From Ga0077555 sp963761475 (GTDB lineage Bacteria > Pseudomonadota > Alphaproteobacteria > Rhizobiales > Hyphomicrobiaceae), in NCBI GenBank assembly GCA_963761475.1, contig CAVXGT010000020.1, positions 614,669-678,668 on the forward strand: a stretch of 64,000 nt of DNA, in the 5' to 3' direction. The notes under the pieces were generated by a model that saw only the letters and a list, made by a program, of their open reading frames with translations, was not told the DNA's origin and made no database searches. Position numbers and translations under genes: made by a program. This document shows, piece after piece, positions 61,067 through 64,000 of this stretch (positions within the stretch are counted from its first letter, which is position 1; each line of letters starts with the position of its first letter).

Positions 61067-62436
61067 TCACCGTTCCCGCCCGGCCAGCAGCGACTGGATC
61101 TCGTCGGGCAGCGACGTCAGATCGCCCGCGCCCAGCGTCACGCAGCAATCGCCGGGGCGAAGGGTGTCGAGGAGGTAGTCGACCACGTCGCGGTGGTGCG
61201 GCAGGTAGGCCAGCGGGCGCCACGGATGGGCGTCGAGGACGGCGTTGGCCACAAGCTTGCCGCTGACTCCGGGACGGGGTGCCTCTCCGGCCGCGTACAC
61301 GTCGGTCACCACGATCAGGTCGGCGTCGACGAACGAATCGCGCGAAATCGGCCCACAGCGCTTCCACCCGGCTGTAGCGGTGCGGTTGGAACACGGCGAC
61401 GACCCGGTCCCAGCCGGCGGAACGCACCGCGGCCAGCGCTGCGGCTACCTCGGCGGGCAGGTGGGCGTAGTCGTCGATGAACGTGACGCCACCGACCTCG
61501 CCGCGGAACTGCAGGCGCCGGGCCACGCCGGCGAATCGGCCGAGCGCGCGCGCGGCGGCATCGAACGGTGCGCCCAGTTCCAGGGCGCAGGCGGTGGCGG
61601 CGGTGGCGTTGGCGGCGTTGTGCAATCCGGCGATCGGCAGGCGAAGTGGCCAGCGGTCACGGCCGCGGATCGCACGTTCCAGGAGACCCGCGTGCGGAGG
61701 CACCGCGTCGACGATCGGTAGTCGGCTCGTTCGCGCCGAAGGTGACGATCCGGTCGTGTTGGGCGGCGGCGGCGGCGGCGAGCGCGGCGCCGTCGACGCC
61801 GTCGATGCCGATGACGACGGGTCCGTCGGGCCGACCGTGAAGCGCTCGAAGGCCTGGCGCACGGCGTCGTAGCTGCCGTAGTGATCGAGATGGTCGGCCT
61901 CGACGTTGGTGACGATGGCGGCCTTGGCGTCCAGCGCCAGGAACGTGCCGTCGCTCTCGTCGGCCTCCACGACGAAGTGCTCGCCCTCATCCCAGGCGGC
62001 GCCGGTCCCGATCTCGTTGAGATCGCCGCCGATCAGGAACGACGGGCGCAGGCCCGCTTCGACGAGGATCAACGCCAGCATGGAAGAGGTGGTCGTCTTG
62101 CCGTGCGTGCCCGCCACCGCCACGGTCGCTCGCAGGCGGCACAGGGCGGCGAGCATGTCGGCTCGGCGCAGCACGGGGAGACCCGACTCGTGGGCCCGGA
62201 CCACCTCGGGGTTGCGTCCGGTATGGCGGTGGAGATCTGCACGTACTCGAGCCCGTCGGCCAGGTTGTCGGGCGGTGACCGACGGCGACATCGACACCCA
62301 TGGCCCGCAGCCTGGCCAACCCGGCCGACTCCTTCATGTCGCTGCCCGAGACGCGATGGCCCATACCGGCAGCCGCGGCGATGGCACTCATGCCGGCGCC
62401 GACCACATGGATCGACGTGGGGATGCTCAGGTCGAT
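61067..62436 (-). pseudogene. murC: UDP-N-acetylmuramate--L-alanine ligase, frameshifted
   Basis: An ATP-dependent ligase that starts the stem peptide. The N-terminal Rossmann part is HVVGAGMSAIAAAAGMGHRV, then the P-loop VAGTHGKTTTSSMLALI. Central segments are LIGGDLNEIGTGAAWDEGEH, VEADESDGTFLALDAKAAIV and TNVEADHLDHYGSYDAV. The C-terminal domain has FQPHRYSRVEALW and, in a third frame, DVYAAGEAPRPGVSGKLVAN to the stop. The exact start is unclear because of frame changes around 62,430. It overlaps the murG stop. Confidence 0.8.
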
Positions 62437-63568
62437 CGTGCGCGCTCGGCCACAGCATGCTCCTCGATGAGGTCGGCCACCGCGCCGCCGCGTCGGGATG
62501 CCTCAGCTCGGCGGCCGCCGTGCTCATCCTGGCCCGACGCTCGGGATCGGCGAGCAGCGGTTCGAGCTCGCCGAACGACGCGGGCGCCGTCGAGCTCTCC
62601 GTCGGCGAGCCGCCGCACCGACCCCGACCAGGGCACGGGCGTTGGCGGTCTGGTGATCGCGGGGCGCTATGGGCAAGGGGACGAGCAGGGCCGGTAAGGC
62701 GACCTCGGCCAGCTCGGCCACAGTCGAGCCGCCGGCCCGACACACCGCCACATCGGCAGCGAGCAACAGATCGTCCATGTGGTCTTCGTAGCGCACCGCC
62801 CGGTAGGCGATGCCGTCGACGGGCAACTCGAACGGCTCGGCGACGATCTGGTCGTCATCGCGGCTGCCCACGACGTGGTGCACCGCGATCGGCACGGTCT
62901 CGCCACTGCTGCACGGCGGCGCGACGGCCTGGTTGATCCGCCGGGCGCCGAGTGAGCCGCTGAACACCGCCAACACGGTGCGACCGGGCGGCAGATCGAG
63001 GGCGGCCCGGGCAGCGTACGCGGCGAGCACCGGTAGCCGCTCCAGCGGCCAGCACCTCGGGCCGGACCGGATTGCCCGTGACCACCCGGCGAGGGAGATC
63101 GGTCTCCGGGAACGGGACGGCCGCGGCCTTGGCGAACAGCCCGGCGGAGGCGGTTGGCAGCCCGCGCGGGCGTTCTGCTCGAGCACGACCATCGGCACCC
63201 GCCACAGCACGGCGCCGATGACACCCGGCACGCTCGCGAACCCGCCGAGCACCACCATCACCTGCGGCCGCAGATGACGCACGACGCTACACCGCGGACC
63301 ACCCCGCGCACCAGGCCAGCGCCGCGGCGAGGTTCTCGATGGTGAAGCGGCGCTGGATGCCCCGACCGGGAAGGGCATGGATGCCGAACCCCCACTGCTC
63401 GACGAGCCGCCGGTCGAGATCGCCCTCGCTGGCGAGGAAGGTGATCGACGCCGGTGGGTGGCCCCGCTCGACGAGCGTGTTGGCCACCACCAGGCCGGGC
63501 AACAGGTGCCCGGCTGTGCCACCACCGGCGAACATCGCGAAGATGCCTGAGCTCGTGATCGGCTCCAC
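62427..63568 (-). pseudogene. murG: MurG N-acetylglucosaminyltransferase, frameshifted
   Basis: Adds GlcNAc to lipid I to form lipid II. The N-terminal domain is intact in one frame: FAMFAGGGTAGHLLPGLVVA, then RLVEQWGFGIHALPGRGIQR. After a shift near 63300 come VMVVLGGFASVPGVIGAVLW and LEQNARAG. The donor-site region AVFSGSLGARRINQAV and CRAGGSTVAELAEVALPALL follow. The end reads ELEPLLADPERRARM-like then VADLIEEHAVAERARST with stop 62427. A GTG start at 63568 is used. At least three shifts are needed. Confidence 0.85.
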
Positions 63569-63586
63569 CCCGTCACCTGTGGGTGG

Positions 63587-64000
63587 TCATGCTCGGGCCT
63601 GGCGCGCGATGTTGAGCAGCAGACCCGACACGGCCATCAACACGAGCAGCGACGAGCCGCCGAACGACACGAACGGGAGCGGCACTCCGGTTATGGGGAG
63701 CGCACCCACGACCGCGCCGATGTTGACGAACGCCTGCACGAGGATCCACGTGGTGATGCCCGCCGCGAGCAACATGCCGAGCCGATCGGGTGCCCGCAAC
63801 GCGACGCGGATGCCGAGCACGCCGAAGGCGACGAAGAGCGCCACCACGGTGAGCCCGCCCACGAGCCCGAGCTCCTCGCTGATGACGGCGAAGATGAAGT
63901 CGGTGTGCGGGAAGGGCAGGAACCCCCATTTGGCCCGCCCCTCGCCCAGACCGACGCCGACCAGCCCGCCGTTCGCGATGCTCACCTGCGACTGGATGGT
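63587..64000 (-). CDS. ftsW: FtsW/RodA/SEDS peptidoglycan polymerase, C-terminal part (5' end beyond window)
   Basis: A SEDS-family glycan polymerase of the divisome. The visible 137 codons have GGLVGVGLGEGRAKWGFLP and PHTDFIFAVISEELGLVGGL, the characteristic C-terminal catalytic region, then helices LTVVALFVAFGVLGIRVA, ITTWILVQAFVNIGAVVGAL and the LPFVSFGGSSLLVLMAVSG signature. It ends at ARQARA (63587) 19 bases before murG. The reading frame is clean over this stretch. The N-terminal part is cut by the window edge. Confidence 0.93.
   Translation of the reverse strand, partial: TIQSQVSIANGGLVGVGLGEGRAKWGFLPFPHTDFIFAVISEELGLVGGLTVVALFVAFGVLGIRVALRAPDRLGMLLAAGITTWILVQAFVNIGAVVGALPITGVPLPFVSFGGSSLLVLMAVSGLLLNIARQARA

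Noticed and set aside
54558..64000. Horizontal transfer of an actinobacterial dcw cluster into the alphaproteobacterium
   Set aside because: Abrupt change in frameshift density, a gene truncated at the boundary and essential cell-wall genes point to a chimera or assembly join instead.

Overview
The first ~54.5 kb is high-GC, densely packed alphaproteobacterial chromosome. The signs are an HdaA-type DnaA paralogue next to ppk and ppx, a methylsuccinyl-CoA dehydrogenase of the ethylmalonyl-CoA pathway, a coaBC-dut pair, and many ABC, MFS and acyl-CoA enzymes. I cannot fix the order; Hyphomicrobiales-like or Rhodospirillales-like both fit. The last ~9.5 kb (about 54.5-64.0 kb) is different: an actinobacterial-type cell-division/cell-wall cluster (ftsW-murG-murC-murB-ftsQ-ftsZ-pgeF-yggS, all on the minus strand) followed by a sulfite-oxidase-like gene set. 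Almost every gene there is broken by frameshifts, and a translationally coupled ORF is cut off after about 27 codons near 54,480. I read the window as a chimeric contig that joins two genomes, with low consensus quality on the right side.

Layout of the left part. 1-3,123: liv-type branched-chain amino-acid ABC transporter (livG-livF-livH-livM, no binding protein). 3.3-10 kb: aspartate dehydrogenase, a VOC protein, two tandem tRNA-like genes with non-canonical anticodon loops, a slipin, a MOSC protein, a membrane protein, dut and coaBC. 10.1-10.5 kb: an array of four related long hairpins directly upstream of a GNAT/SMR/SMR operon. 12.3-22.4 kb: two DHA2 efflux transporters (one frameshifted), a membrane-anchored spermidine-synthase-like protein, a PRMT-like methyltransferase, a lipid flippase and small ORFs. 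22.5-31 kb: tRNA-Gln, selA, prpE and a peptide-type ABC operon without ATPases. 31.3-46.8 kb: acyl-CoA metabolism (biotin carboxylase subunit, methylsuccinyl-CoA dehydrogenase, enoyl-CoA hydratase, HMG-CoA lyase family, acyl-CoA dehydrogenase) with two methyltransferases, glutaminase, nitroreductase, a luciferase-like oxidoreductase and NTF2-fold proteins. 46.8-54.5 kb: ppx, ppk (frameshifted), hdaA, an AI-2E family permease and a hydrolase-like/methyltransferase fusion.

The most original signals are the four-hairpin array (10,126-10,456) and the tRNA-like pair (4,853-4,999). In the array the stems share only CTAGTG/CACTAG feet, while the apical loops keep a common sequence and the orientation flips after the second unit. 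The tRNA-like pair folds well but neither member has U33. The gene content otherwise suggests a heterotroph using short-chain and branched acyl-CoAs, amino acids and peptides, with selenoprotein synthesis and polyphosphate metabolism.
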